A stretch of DNA of 64,000 nt from CAITJF01 sp032654645 (lineage in GTDB: Bacteria > Pseudomonadota > Gammaproteobacteria > Burkholderiales > Gallionellaceae), in assembly GCA_032654645.1 (NCBI GenBank), contig JAULAW010000011.1, positions 40,826 through 104,825 of the forward strand. Reading direction: 5' to 3'. Below the pieces are notes generated by a model. The model made no database searches, had not been told where the DNA came from, and saw only the letters and a list, made by a program, of their open reading frames with translations. A program made the position numbers and the translations under genes. Positions 1-10,299 of this stretch are shown piece after piece (position 1 is the first letter of the stretch; each line of letters opens with the position of its first letter).

Positions 1-1024
1 CATCCGGCGCATCTTCGATTTCACGGTATTCATCGAGCAGGCGGAACATTTTCTCCATGTCCGCCAGCGCGTTCTTGATCTCTCGGTAGACGAAGCCGAG
101 AAAATGCAGCGGCATGTAGAGCTGCAACATGAACACGTTGACCAGCACCAAGTCGCCCAGCGTCATCGTACCCTTCACCACACCGTCCGCCGCGAGCAGC
201 ATCAGCGCGGTGACGCCGATGGCGATGATGATGCTTTGCCCGGCATTCAGTGCGGCTAAAGCGCTCAGGTTCCGCACTGCGGCTATTTCCCATTTACCCA
301 TATGTTCGTCGTAGCGCAGCGCTTCATAGCGCTCGTTACCGAAATATTTCACCGTCTCGTAATTGAGCAGGCTGTCTATGGCGCGCGTGTTGGCCTTGGA
401 ATCCATGTCATTCATGGTGCGGCGGAACACCATGCGCCACTCGGTGAAAAACAGGGTGAATACGATATATACCACCAGCGTGACCAGGGTGATAACGGCA
501 AACCACGGGCTGTATTTGGAAAACAGGATGGCGGTTACCAGGCCGATCTCCAGCAGCGTAGGCAAAATATTGAACAGCATGAAGTTGAGCAGAAAACTGA
601 TGCCTTTAGTGCCGCGCTCGATGTCGCGCGACACGCCGCCGGTCTGCCGTTCCAGATGGAAGCGCAGGCTCAAATTATGCAGGTGGACAAACACCTTGAG
701 CGCAATGCGCCGGACGGCGCGTTGCGTGACCTTGGCGAACACAGCATCGCGCAATTCGCCGAACAACGTACTGAACAGGCGCAACAGGCCATAGCCAACC
801 ACGAGGAATACCGGCACCAGCAGCATCGCCTGGGGCTTGTTCATCGCATCCACGATCTCCTTGAGCACCAATGGAACTGCCACATTGGCCAGCTTGGCCA
901 GCACCAGCAGTGTCAGCGCCAGCGCGACGCGCCCTTTGAATTCCGCCAGATAGGGCAGCAAGGTTTGGATGGTGCTCCAGTCGCCGCGCGGAGTGTGCCC
1001 TGGGAAAGCAGGATTGGGACGCAT
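1..1024 (-). CDS. ABC exporter, ATM1/heavy-metal type, N-terminal part
   Basis: The reading frame is open from an ATG at 1024 to the window edge, so only the first 341 or so residues are seen. It encodes the membrane domain of a half-size ABC exporter: several hydrophobic segments (for example VALALTLLVLAKLANVAVPL near the start), the ETVKYFGNE segment and a final LADMEKMFRLLDE stretch that are typical of the ATM1/HMT1 subfamily. Known members export glutathione-linked sulfur compounds or metal complexes. The nucleotide-binding domain should lie beyond the left edge. The substrate cannot be read from this part. Confidence 0.85.
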   Translation of the reverse strand, partial: MRPNPAFPGHTPRGDWSTIQTLLPYLAEFKGRVALALTLLVLAKLANVAVPLVLKEIVDAMNKPQAMLLVPVFLVVGYGLLRLFSTLFGELRDAVFAKVTQRAVRRIALKVFVHLHNLSLRFHLERQTGGVSRDIERGTKGISFLLNFMLFNILPTLLEIGLVTAILFSKYSPWFAVITLVTLVVYIVFTLFFTEWRMVFRRTMNDMDSKANTRAIDSLLNYETVKYFGNERYEALRYDEHMGKWEIAAVRNLSALAALNAGQSIIIAIGVTALMLLAADGVVKGTMTLGDLVLVNVFMLQLYMPLHFLGFVYREIKNALADMEKMFRLLDEYREIEDAPD

Positions 1025-1247
1025 GATGGTGTTACGGAAAAGGGATGGGCGCATTATCCCTGAAAAATCGATCCGGCCAGAGCGTGGTTGTTGCCGCTGT
1101 GTCAATTCCGCCCAGTCTTTGGCTGGTTACGGATTGGATGGTCATGGATAATTTTTCAAAACGCGATCAGGGAGGCAGGGTGAATAAAGCGCCGTCAGGC
1201 GTGTATCCACCATCCACACAACTTTTCACATTTTTTGGGCAGATTTT

Positions 1248-1305
1248 CGTATGCCGGGCTTCAGCCCGACCTACAAATTTTTCCGGCTCGCCCGGCTTTA
1301 GGATG
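1248..1305. repeat. Intergenic GC-rich repeat (GCCGGGC / GCCCGGC arms)
   Basis: The stretch contains TGCCGGGCTTCAGCCCGACC followed by CCTACA and TTTCCGGCTCGCCCGGCT. The same blocks recur at 30740-30815. It lies in the 300-bp gap between the exporter and the GGDEF-EAL gene, where nothing else is recognisable. Confidence 0.6.
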
Positions 1306-1323
1306 AAACCTGGCCCGCATATT

Positions 1324-3393
1324 TCATGAGTGATCCGGGGTGATAACGGACGCTGCGGGGCGTCCGTAGTAATACCCTTGCGCATAGTCCACGCCGATTT
1401 GCGCGAGCATCTCTGCGGTTTGCTCATCCTCGACAAATTCGGCCACGGTCTTGAGCCCGAACTCCTTGGCCATTTGGTGGATGTGTTTCACCATGATGCG
1501 GTCGCGGTCATCCAGAACCATCTGGCGCACAAAGTCGCCCTCGATTTTCACATAATCCACGGTCAGGTATTTCAGGTACAGAAATGAGGAGAAACCGCTG
1601 CCGAAATCATCCAGCGCAAATGAAATATGGCTTTGGCGGAGTTCGTCTATCATCTCTTTCACCTGGTTGAGATGCGGCAACGCCTCGCGCTCAAGTATCT
1701 CCAGCACGATCTTGTCACAAGCAAGCCCATGCTCCGCCACCATACCGGGAATGGAGCGCATCCACTCCAGATCGCTGAAACTGCGCGCGGAAAAATTACA
1801 GAATATCTTGGCATCGGGATGTGTCAACTCAAGCTTCTTGAGATGGGACAGCGCCTTACGGAACACAACCCGGTCCAGTTCCTTGACCATGCCCAGTTCA
1901 TCGGCCACCTCGATAAATTCCCCGGCAGTAATGACGGATTCGCCATCGCGTATGCGCGCCAGCGATTCAAAGGCCACCACGGCGCCCGTGCGCACATCCA
2001 CAATAGGCTGCAGGAAGGACTCGACGCGATCCTCGCGCAGCGCCTGGCGCAGGAAATCACCGCGCCGGAAAATCTCCATCATGCTGCGATCCTGCGCGGA
2101 TTCCGCTGTCATCACCTGATTCTTGCCGTGCCGCTTGGCCTTGTACAACACCACGTCCATCGCCGCGTAGATCGCTTCCCTGGTTTTCCCGTCCTCCGGA
2201 TAGCTGACCATGCTGAAACTCGCCGTCACCCGGATTTTTCCCACCGGCAATTCAAACTCCTGCCCCGATACCGATTGGTGCAACTTGTTCGCCACCTGCA
2301 ACCCCATTGCGGACACCGTTTCCGGCAAAATCAGCACGAACTCGTCTCCCCCCAGTCGCGCCAGCACATCACCCCGACGCAGATCGGAAGCCAGCAATGC
2401 GGCCAGCTCCTTGATCACCATGTCGCCGACCGGATGACCGTAAGTATCATTGATGAATTTGAAGTTATCCAGGTCAACCATGACCACCGAAAATGGGCGG
2501 TTATGCCGCTCGGCGCGGGAAATTTCGTAATCGAGAAACTCCTCGAATTTGCGCCGGTTATACAAGCCGGTAAGCGGGTCGCGCGTTGATAACTCTTGCA
2601 GCCGGTTGTTATATTCCTGCACCGTACCCAGCAGGCGGTTGAAATAATCCGACAGGTGATGCAGCTCCGCGACCCAGTGGTGATTGCCCACACGGTGGCT
2701 GAAATCCATTTCGTGCGTGATTTTCTTCATCACCCCGACCATGTCGGCAATGGGTATCACCACCAGGGAACGCAGCTTGAAATACAGGATGGCGAACACC
2801 AGCAACAAGATGAGCAGCGTATAACCAACAATGGAGTTGATTACATAAATGAAAGACACCTTGATGTTTTCGATGGGATAGGTGATGTCAACCACGCCAT
2901 GCACTGCTCCCACGCGGGATTGGGTGTGGCATACCAGGCATTCCTCGCTGGCCAGCACCGGGTACAGGTAGCGAATTGACTTGCCACCTTCCGGGAAGAT
3001 CAGTTTATCCTCGCCATCGCGCAAGGAGCCTGCAAGCTGCGGCTCCGCCGCTATGGCGGCACGTTCGCCGGGCATTTCGCCAAACTGGCGCTCGACGGCC
3101 TCGCCACGGTAAACACGGATCGCAAGGCCCGGCATTGATGAGTTCAGCCGTCCGATCACCTCCCTGATTTCATCCTTGTTCCAGCCCTTGCGCATCGCCG
3201 AATACAGGCTCTGGAACACCAGCCGGGAAGTCTGCCGCGCTTCATCGCGCGCCAGGTCGTGCACCGCGCGGTTGCGCACCACGTTGGACAAGGTGAGAAT
3301 CAGGATTGCGGCGACAACCATGGAAACAACAGACAGCAGCACCAGCAGCCTGGCCAGCGTAATCCGTTCAATGAACCTGAAAAATTCTCCCAT
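1324..3393 (-). CDS. Membrane-bound GGDEF-EAL protein with CXXCH-containing sensor region
   Basis: A 689-residue c-di-GMP enzyme. A membrane helix at about 11-37 and a second at about 181-205 enclose a periplasmic domain with a CLVCH motif at 152-156, which could bind one c-type haem. A HAMP-like linker follows. The diguanylate cyclase domain has an intact GGDEF at 348-352 and an RRGD inhibitory site five residues before it. The EAL domain reads ESLAR at 476-480, a common variant, and keeps the NFS, DDFG, VKIEG and AEFVE segments, so both activities are possible. Which one dominates cannot be told from sequence. The gene is alone between two intergenic gaps. The haem-sensor idea is inferred from the single CXXCH and resembles DUF3365/Tll0287-like sensors. 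Confidence 0.92.
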   Translation of the reverse strand: MGEFFRFIERITLARLLVLLSVVSMVVAAILILTLSNVVRNRAVHDLARDEARQTSRLVFQSLYSAMRKGWNKDEIREVIGRLNSSMPGLAIRVYRGEAVERQFGEMPGERAAIAAEPQLAGSLRDGEDKLIFPEGGKSIRYLYPVLASEECLVCHTQSRVGAVHGVVDITYPIENIKVSFIYVINSIVGYTLLILLLVFAILYFKLRSLVVIPIADMVGVMKKITHEMDFSHRVGNHHWVAELHHLSDYFNRLLGTVQEYNNRLQELSTRDPLTGLYNRRKFEEFLDYEISRAERHNRPFSVVMVDLDNFKFINDTYGHPVGDMVIKELAALLASDLRRGDVLARLGGDEFVLILPETVSAMGLQVANKLHQSVSGQEFELPVGKIRVTASFSMVSYPEDGKTREAIYAAMDVVLYKAKRHGKNQVMTAESAQDRSMMEIFRRGDFLRQALREDRVESFLQPIVDVRTGAVVAFESLARIRDGESVITAGEFIEVADELGMVKELDRVVFRKALSHLKKLELTHPDAKIFCNFSARSFSDLEWMRSIPGMVAEHGLACDKIVLEILEREALPHLNQVKEMIDELRQSHISFALDDFGSGFSSFLYLKYLTVDYVKIEGDFVRQMVLDDRDRIMVKHIHQMAKEFGLKTVAEFVEDEQTAEMLAQIGVDYAQGYYYGRPAASVITPDHS

Positions 3394-3551
3394 GGCACGC
3401 TCTTGTTGCTGCGATCCTTATTTTTAGCGGCATTATATGCCTATGAAACTTTTTCAGTTTCTTAAAATTCTCTCCCCTGCAATGGGATGGGTAAGGTTAA
3501 GAAAAGGTCGTTGCCGGTTTGCGTCCAGAATGTTGCACGCTGGCTTCGACA

Positions 3552-3611
3552 AGCGGCGATGCGCCGCTGAACCACATCAACGACCCACTGTTGCTTGCCC
3601 CGGCAGGCAAC
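3552..3611 (-). terminator. Possible terminator hairpins after the subtilase gene
   Basis: Two inverted repeats follow the subtilase stop on its strand: GTTGCYTGCC/GGCARGCAAC arms at 3590-3611 and AGCGGC/GCCGCT arms at 3552-3568. No T-tract follows either one, so factor-independent termination is uncertain. The remaining gap up to 3393 shows no gene. Confidence 0.35.
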
Positions 3612-3618
3612 ACCGCAG

Positions 3619-6600
3619 TTATTGTATGATTATTGTCTTCCCCGCCAGCGTGTTGTTAGTCTCGTTGTTCTCGGGCTGGACGTTGGCCGAATCCGCCACA
3701 ACGCCCAGATAGTACACCCCGCGAGCCATGTTGGTAGGGATTGCCAGGGTCGTGCTCGCCGTGTTGCTGGCCCCTGCCGCCAGGCTGCTGATGGTGCGGC
3801 TGCCGATCCGTATGTCTGCGGAAGTAATGGCCGGATCAATCGACAGGTAGTAGCTCATCTTGAAGTTCGACGCTGTTGTTGCGACGTTCCCCTGGTTCTT
3901 GACGGTATCTCTAACAGTCAAACTCCTTCCAGTTTTCACGCTGGTCGCCGTTGTACTCAATAATATCGGTGCCAAATCGACATCGGGAAAATAATTGATA
4001 CTGTCACTGACTCCGACAGAGATATTTCCGGCGGCATCCTTGGATTGAGCATAGACCGTTTTATTTCCGAAACCAGTGGAAAGTGTCCATGCTTTACTGG
4101 TTGCGTAGGCTTCCCACGCCGACCAGTTAGTGCCGTTGTTGCTAAAGCGCATTTGCGCCACGGTGCCGCTATTATCAGTAGCGGCAATCGTCAGCGCAAC
4201 TGTGGCAGTGAAGGTCACGGGTGCACCACCGTTAATTAGCACTGAGCTGACAGGCGCAATGGTATCAAGCAGGTTGATCACGTAAACCTGGGTCTGCACC
4301 GCGCCGACATTGCCCGCCGTGTCGACCGCAAAATACTTGAGCGTGAGCGAGCTGTTCACCGTGATCGCCGCCGAGTACACCGCAGAAGCCGTGGTTGGCA
4401 TCGTTCCGTCCAGAGTGAAGTAGATCGTCGCGGGTTCGCTCGCGATCAGCGTCACGCTCTGCACCGAAATATAAGTGCCGCCCGCCACCGAGGCTGTGAC
4501 GGTCGGTGCAACCGTGTCAATTACGAATACCTGTGTCAGCACCGCGCCGACATTGCCCGCCGTGTCGACCGCAAAGTACTTGAGCGTGAGCGAGCTGTTC
4601 ACCGTGATCGCCGCCGAGTACACCGCAGAAGCCGTGGTTGGCATCGTTCCGTCCAGAGTGAAGTAGATCGTCGCGGGTTCACTCGCGATCAGCGTCACGC
4701 TCTGCACCGAAGTATAAGTGCCGCCCGCCACCGAGGCTGTGACGGTCGGTGCAACCGAGTCGATTACATATACCTGGGTTTGCACCGCGCTGGCATTGCC
4801 CGCTGTATCCTTGCCGAAATACTTCAGTATCTTGGTGGTGCTGATGCTGATCGGCGCGGTGTAAACTGCCGATGCAGTGGTGGGCATAGTATCGTCCAGC
4901 GTGTAGTAGATCGTCGCAGGCTCGTTCGCGCTCAGCGTTACATTTTGTACTGCCGAGTAAGTACCACCCGCCACCGATGCAGCCACGGTCGGCGCAACCG
5001 TGTCTATCACATAAACTTCGGCCTGCACCGCGCTGGCATTGCCCGCTGTATCGACCGCAAAATACTTGAGCGTGAGCGAGCTGTTCACCGCGATCACCGC
5101 CGAGTACATCATGGAAGCCGTGGTCGGCGTGGAGCCGTCCAGCGTGTAGTAGATCGTCGCAGGCTCGTTCGCGCTCAGCGTCACGTTCTGGGCCGAGTTA
5201 TATACCCCGCCCGGAACAGAAGGTGTTATGGCTGGCGGTGTGGTATCAGCAGGTGAGGTTATTGCCGAAACTGCCGCTGATTGTGCCGAGCAGTTGCCTG
5301 CCGCGTCGCACGCCACCACGGTGTAGTTATACGTGGTCGCTGCCGTCAGGCCGGTATCACTAAAACTTGCCCCAGTCGGTGTACCAGCCTGCACACCATT
5401 GCGATAGGCCTTGTAGGCAGTCACCTCGACGTTGTCGGTCGAAGCCGCCCAAGACAGATTGATCTGTGTCGCGCTGACAGCGCTGGCGGTCAGCCCAGTA
5501 GGTACGGTGGGTGCTACGTTGTCCGAATTGAGCAAATTCAGAAAACCGATACCGCCCACTCCAACTGTGGCTGCGGAAGTATATCTGGCCGCATCTGCAT
5601 ATCCGAAACCCAGTTGCCCGTAGCTGTTATATCCCCACGCGTGTACCGTGCCATCGGACTTGAGAGCAACCGTGTGCGTGTACCACGTTGTTACAGCCAT
5701 AACACCACTTACTCCCGGCACCACTATCGGGCTTAGACGCTGGATCGTCGTCCCATCTCCCAGTTGACCATAGTAGTTATTACCCCACGCCAGTAACGTC
5801 CCATCGGATTTGAGTGCAACCATGTGAATGCTACCGGGCGCCACCGCAACCACGCCACTTAGCCCCGGCACCACTTTCGGATTCAAACGGTTCACTGTCG
5901 TACCATCTCCCAGTTGACCATAGTAGTTATCGCCCCACGCTACTACCGCACCGTCAGATTTCAGTGCAACCGTATAACTGCCAGTCGCCGCCACCGCAAC
6001 CACACCGCTTAGCCCTGGTACCACCACCGGGTTAATACGATTCGTCGTCGTCCCATCACCAATCTGTCCGCTTGAGTTCAAACCCCACGCCAATACTGAG
6101 CCGTCGGATTTGAGCGCCACCGTGTGTTGGCCGCCTGCCGCCACCGCAACCACGCCGCTTAGCCCCGGTACCGCTACCGGGTTAATACGATTCGTCGTCG
6201 TCCCATCACCCAGTTGCCCACTTGAGTTAAAACCCCACGCCAATACCGTACCGTCGGATTTGAGTGCGACCGTGTGATTGGCACCTGCATCTAGTGCCGC
6301 AATACCCGAAAGTCCGGGTACTGCCACCGGGCTCAAACGATTTATCGTCGTTCCATCTCCTAGCTGACCCCAATTGTTAGATCCCCACGACCACACTGAT
6401 CCGTCGGATTTAAGCGCGAAAGCGTTATAGGTGCCTGCCGAAACTGCCGTCACGCCGAACAATCCAGGCACTACCACAGGACTCGAACGGTGGGTTATCG
6501 TCCCATCACCCAATCCACCCCACCCGTTATAACCCCACGTCAGCACTGCGCCGCTAGAATCAAGTGCAACGGAATGTTCACTACCTGCTGCTATTGATGG

Positions 6601-9600
6601 AGAAATGGCTTGCGCTGCAAGTGTGGTTGCCGAAACTGCCGTGGACTGCTCCGAGCAATTTCCCGCAGCATCGCACGCTGCCACGGTATAGCTATAGGCA
6701 GTTGCTGCTGCCAGTCCGGTATCAATAAAAGCTGCCCCAGCTAGAACGCCTACCTGTACGCCATTACGATAAACCTTGTATCCCGTCACCCCGATGTTGT
6801 CGGTCGAAGCCGCCCAGGACAGATTGATCTGTGTCGCGCTGGATGCGCTTGCGGCCAGACCGGTTGGAACGGTAGGAGCCTCGCTATCTGCCACCGGCGT
6901 GGTTACCGAAACTGCCGTAGATTGTGCCGAGCAGTTGCCTGCCGCGTCGCACGCCGCCACGGTGTAGTTATACGTGGTCGCTGCTGTCAGGCCTGTATCG
7001 CTAAAGCTTGTCAGCGTCGAGGTTCCGACTTGCACTCCGTTGCGATAAACCTTGTAACCACCCACCCCGACGTTGTCGGACGAAGCTGTCCAGGAGAGGT
7101 TGATCTGCGACGCGTTGGATGCACTTGCGGTCAAACCAGTAGGCACTGATGGAACCGTATTGTCGACAAAAACTGCCACCGTGTGATACGCGCCTGCCGA
7201 GATCGAAGTCACACCGCTCAAACTAGCAGGTATCATCGTCTGCCCGTATGTATTATCACCCCACGCCACCACTGTGCCATCGTTCTTTAAAGCTACAGTA
7301 GTAGCAAGATTCGCTGCAATTGCCGCCACCCCACTCAAACCAGATGGTACTGACATTTGACCGTTTGAATTGTATCCCCAAGTCACCACCGTGCCATCAC
7401 TCTTCAAGGCTACGGTATGGTACATACCCGCTGCAATCGCCACCACACCATTCAACCCTTGAGGAACCGTCGTTTCACCTGAGTTGTTGCCCCCCCATGC
7501 CACCACCGTGCCGTCGTTTTTCAAAGCCACGATATGATTATTTCCAGATGCAATTGCCACTACTCCACTCAATCCAGCGGGAACCGAAGTTACACCATTG
7601 GTATTGTCTCCCCACGCAACCACTGTGCCATCGTTCTTCAAGGCTACGGTAGTAATAGATTTCGCTGCAATCGCCACGACGCCGCTCAAACCGACAGGAA
7701 CCGAGGTTTGACCATAGGCATTGTCTCCCCACGCAACTACTTTGCCATCGTTCTTCAAGGCTACGGTATAAAGGTTTCCTGCCGCGACAGCTACTACGCC
7801 GCTCAAACCTGAAGGTATCGTTGCCTGTCCAAGGGCGTTGTATCCCCATGCCGCCAAGGTGCCGTCATTCTTCAGCGCAACGGTATGACCAAATCCCGCA
7901 GCAACCGCCACCACCCCATTCAAACCTGAAGGTACCGTTGCCTGCCCATAGGCGTTATACCCCCATGCCACCAACGTTCCTGGTGTGGTTCCCACCAGTG
8001 TAGTCGCTGAAACGATATTTGATTGCGCCGAACAATTGCCCGCAGCGTCGCATGCAGCCACCGTATAGTTATAGGCGGTCGCCGCTGTCAGGCCAGTATC
8101 TATGAAGAATGTCCCAACTGGGTTTCCAACCTGAACACCATCTCGATAGACCTTGTACCCCGTCACACCGACGTTGTCGGTCGAAGCCGACCAAGACAGA
8201 TTGATCTGCGTCGCACTGGCTGCGCTTGCGGTCAGGCCGGTCGGTACGGTGGGTACCACGTTATCCACGATAACGATGGAGAACACTTTACTGAATACTG
8301 CACTGGCCGCATCGGACACAGACACCATGAAGCCAAATAAGCCACTCCGAGTAGGTGTGCCAGAGATGACTCCGGATGCAGAGTAGATGCTCAACCCCCC
8401 AGGCAAGCCGGAAGCACTCCAACTGTAGGGTGGAGTACCACCGCTTGCCTGCGGGTTTGAGATATAAGCGATGCCCACGTCTCCATTTGGCAGCGTGGTC
8501 GTGCTGATCGCCAGATCACTGACAGTTGGGGCAGATAAAGCGCCGGAAGCAGGCAGTGTCACCGTCGTCGCGCCGCGCGTCGCATCGAAATAATAGCTGT
8601 GAGCACCTGCCACAAGTGTGGAGGTATAAACGTATTGCTCGCCATTGGTAAAGCTGGAATCGCGTAATGCAGGGTCTGCTGCTCCTGTGTCCTTGCTCAT
8701 CGCGTTGCATATGTCATCAATACAGGCGCGGATTGAAGACGGCGCGATGTTGGTCATGTCGGTGTAGACAACCTTGTATGTGAACCGTGTAGAAGCAGTG
8801 CCGGAAGCGGGACTCACACCGTTGCTGCCATAGCCGATCTCCGCAGAGTAGTTAAGGGTGGGCGGTTCATTGAGTGCAACATTGAGCGCAGCATCTATCT
8901 GTATCCGCGGTTTTACTATGCCATTTCTTGTATCGGTAATCGGGGTGCCGGTTGCAGTCAGCAAGTTCAAACCATCAGTAACGGTAAGATTAGGGTTCTG
9001 TTGCTTCAACAATGCCCATGAGCCCGCCACATGGGGCGTGGCCATCGACGTTCCTGAGTAGACTGCATAGGCAGCGCCGGGGATGGAAGAATTAATGGAT
9101 GAGCCAGGCGCCAGCAGATTCAGGAAACTGGCACTGTTTGAATACCAATCCACAACATCTGTTTTGGTTGTCGCGCCGACTGAAACGGCGCTGGAAATGC
9201 AACCAGGTGAAGAAACCAGGCTGTTGTAACCATTATTGCCTGATGCAATGACTGTGGCTATATTGACGGAACGCAGGTTGTCGATCGCAGTTTTGGTGGA
9301 TGTGTTAGCCGCATCGCAACTGGCTTGGCCGCTATAGGCACCGCCGCCCAGGCTCATATTGACAGCAGCGATGTTGTAAGCGTTCCTCAGCAAATAAACC
9401 TGTTCCAGGGCCAGGTTTACGTCAGACGTATAAGCTCCTATGCAAGGCGCTGCCGAACCGCACATAGCAACATTATCGAACCGTGTGAACACCTTGATGG
9501 CGATCAGGGAAGCATCCCTGGCTACACCGGAGAAACTGGCCCCATCCCCTGCAGTAATGCCCGCCACATGAGTGCCGTGAGAACATCCCGAAATGGCGGT

Positions 9601-10299
9601 GTCGCAGTTGACGCCCGAACCCGCCGCAGCAGATTGTGTCACGCCTCCCGGACAAAGCGAGGAGGCGCCCGCAGCGGCATAATTGGTCGAGTAACAGGCT
9701 TCAGAAACAATTTTTCCGAACAGGAAGGGATGTGCACTGTCCACACCCGTATCTATAACTGCGATGGTTTGCCCAGCCCCGGTGTATCCGCTGCTCCAAG
9801 CGGCTGTTCCCCCGATCAGGGGAACGCTCTCGGCGAGCATCGGCTCCAAAACCCGATCCTCTTCGATGGATGTAATCTCGGTTTGCCCCGCAAGCGCTTC
9901 GAGTTCAGCAGCATCAACTTCCACTGCCATGAAAGGAATAGTGCTGAACGCCCTGGATTTCCCCGGCTTTGACTTGAGCGATGGGTTCTTTGCGTGCACT
10001 GCAGAGTGCATACGGGCAATCTCATTGCGTTGTTGCACCACGCTGGCAGCGTTCATCCCCCCCTCTGGGGCAAAAGGGGCGCGCACCCCGACGATGGCCC
10101 TAACTTTCCCGTCTGTCGCAGCCCGGCTGTGGAGCGCTGCCAAGGTATTGACGGTGTTTGCATCGGTGCTGGCCGCCAATGGCGTCTGGACAGCATTCCC
10201 CAGCACAACACGATTAGCTGCCGTTGCATCTGTGACTGCAAAGGCCAACACACAGGCTGCCAACAAGTTAGCCAGGAAATTACGCGTCCAGTGATGCAT
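3619..10299 (-). CDS. Giant secreted S8 subtilisin-like protease with RCC1, FN3 and chitobiase-like repeats
   Basis: 2226 residues. The ATG at 10299 is preferred over an upstream TTG because AGGGG lies 8 bases before it and a clean signal peptide follows. Order: signal peptide, I9-type propeptide (about 60-155), S8 catalytic domain with Asp183 (IAVIDTGVD), His241 (HGTHVAG) and Ser418 (GTSMATPHVAG), an Ig-like domain (about 590-675), FN3, seven RCC1-like repeats (773-1050), two FN3 (1050-1231), seven more RCC1-like repeats (1233-1586), FN3, four chitobiase-like repeats (1686-2013) and a C-terminal CARDB domain. It probably digests extracellular protein while the repeats bind a surface or polymer. 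Repeat units at the DNA level are very similar, suggesting recent expansion. It lies 55 bp after the interrupted propeptide-only gene on the same strand. Confidence 0.93.
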   Translation of the reverse strand: MHHWTRNFLANLLAACVLAFAVTDATAANRVVLGNAVQTPLAASTDANTVNTLAALHSRAATDGKVRAIVGVRAPFAPEGGMNAASVVQQRNEIARMHSAVHAKNPSLKSKPGKSRAFSTIPFMAVEVDAAELEALAGQTEITSIEEDRVLEPMLAESVPLIGGTAAWSSGYTGAGQTIAVIDTGVDSAHPFLFGKIVSEACYSTNYAAAGASSLCPGGVTQSAAAGSGVNCDTAISGCSHGTHVAGITAGDGASFSGVARDASLIAIKVFTRFDNVAMCGSAAPCIGAYTSDVNLALEQVYLLRNAYNIAAVNMSLGGGAYSGQASCDAANTSTKTAIDNLRSVNIATVIASGNNGYNSLVSSPGCISSAVSVGATTKTDVVDWYSNSASFLNLLAPGSSINSSIPGAAYAVYSGTSMATPHVAGSWALLKQQNPNLTVTDGLNLLTATGTPITDTRNGIVKPRIQIDAALNVALNEPPTLNYSAEIGYGSNGVSPASGTASTRFTYKVVYTDMTNIAPSSIRACIDDICNAMSKDTGAADPALRDSSFTNGEQYVYTSTLVAGAHSYYFDATRGATTVTLPASGALSAPTVSDLAISTTTLPNGDVGIAYISNPQASGGTPPYSWSASGLPGGLSIYSASGVISGTPTRSGLFGFMVSVSDAASAVFSKVFSIVIVDNVVPTVPTGLTASAASATQINLSWSASTDNVGVTGYKVYRDGVQVGNPVGTFFIDTGLTAATAYNYTVAACDAAGNCSAQSNIVSATTLVGTTPGTLVAWGYNAYGQATVPSGLNGVVAVAAGFGHTVALKNDGTLAAWGYNALGQATIPSGLSGVVAVAAGNLYTVALKNDGKVVAWGDNAYGQTSVPVGLSGVVAIAAKSITTVALKNDGTVVAWGDNTNGVTSVPAGLSGVVAIASGNNHIVALKNDGTVVAWGGNNSGETTVPQGLNGVVAIAAGMYHTVALKSDGTVVTWGYNSNGQMSVPSGLSGVAAIAANLATTVALKNDGTVVAWGDNTYGQTMIPASLSGVTSISAGAYHTVAVFVDNTVPSVPTGLTASASNASQINLSWTASSDNVGVGGYKVYRNGVQVGTSTLTSFSDTGLTAATTYNYTVAACDAAGNCSAQSTAVSVTTPVADSEAPTVPTGLAASASSATQINLSWAASTDNIGVTGYKVYRNGVQVGVLAGAAFIDTGLAAATAYSYTVAACDAAGNCSEQSTAVSATTLAAQAISPSIAAGSEHSVALDSSGAVLTWGYNGWGGLGDGTITHRSSPVVVPGLFGVTAVSAGTYNAFALKSDGSVWSWGSNNWGQLGDGTTINRLSPVAVPGLSGIAALDAGANHTVALKSDGTVLAWGFNSSGQLGDGTTTNRINPVAVPGLSGVVAVAAGGQHTVALKSDGSVLAWGLNSSGQIGDGTTTNRINPVVVPGLSGVVAVAATGSYTVALKSDGAVVAWGDNYYGQLGDGTTVNRLNPKVVPGLSGVVAVAPGSIHMVALKSDGTLLAWGNNYYGQLGDGTTIQRLSPIVVPGVSGVMAVTTWYTHTVALKSDGTVHAWGYNSYGQLGFGYADAARYTSAATVGVGGIGFLNLLNSDNVAPTVPTGLTASAVSATQINLSWAASTDNVEVTAYKAYRNGVQAGTPTGASFSDTGLTAATTYNYTVVACDAAGNCSAQSAAVSAITSPADTTPPAITPSVPGGVYNSAQNVTLSANEPATIYYTLDGSTPTTASMMYSAVIAVNSSLTLKYFAVDTAGNASAVQAEVYVIDTVAPTVAASVAGGTYSAVQNVTLSANEPATIYYTLDDTMPTTASAVYTAPISISTTKILKYFGKDTAGNASAVQTQVYVIDSVAPTVTASVAGGTYTSVQSVTLIASEPATIYFTLDGTMPTTASAVYSAAITVNSSLTLKYFAVDTAGNVGAVLTQVFVIDTVAPTVTASVAGGTYISVQSVTLIASEPATIYFTLDGTMPTTASAVYSAAITVNSSLTLKYFAVDTAGNVGAVQTQVYVINLLDTIAPVSSVLINGGAPVTFTATVALTIAATDNSGTVAQMRFSNNGTNWSAWEAYATSKAWTLSTGFGNKTVYAQSKDAAGNISVGVSDSINYFPDVDLAPILLSTTATSVKTGRSLTVRDTVKNQGNVATTASNFKMSYYLSIDPAITSADIRIGSRTISSLAAGASNTASTTLAIPTNMARGVYYLGVVADSANVQPENNETNNTLAGKTIIIQ

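Noticed and set aside
302..1063. 253-codon plus-strand frame opposite the exporter
   Set aside because: It is the shadow of the ABC exporter, whose translation gives clear family features; the opposite frame does not.
1627..2589. 320-codon plus-strand frame opposite the GGDEF-EAL gene
   Set aside because: His/Gln-rich shadow of a well-matched gene on the other strand.
3619..10299. Regular DNA repeats that could look like a CRISPR array or minisatellite
   Set aside because: They are in one long reading frame and translate into RCC1, FN3 and chitobiase-like repeats; no spacer pattern or cas genes.
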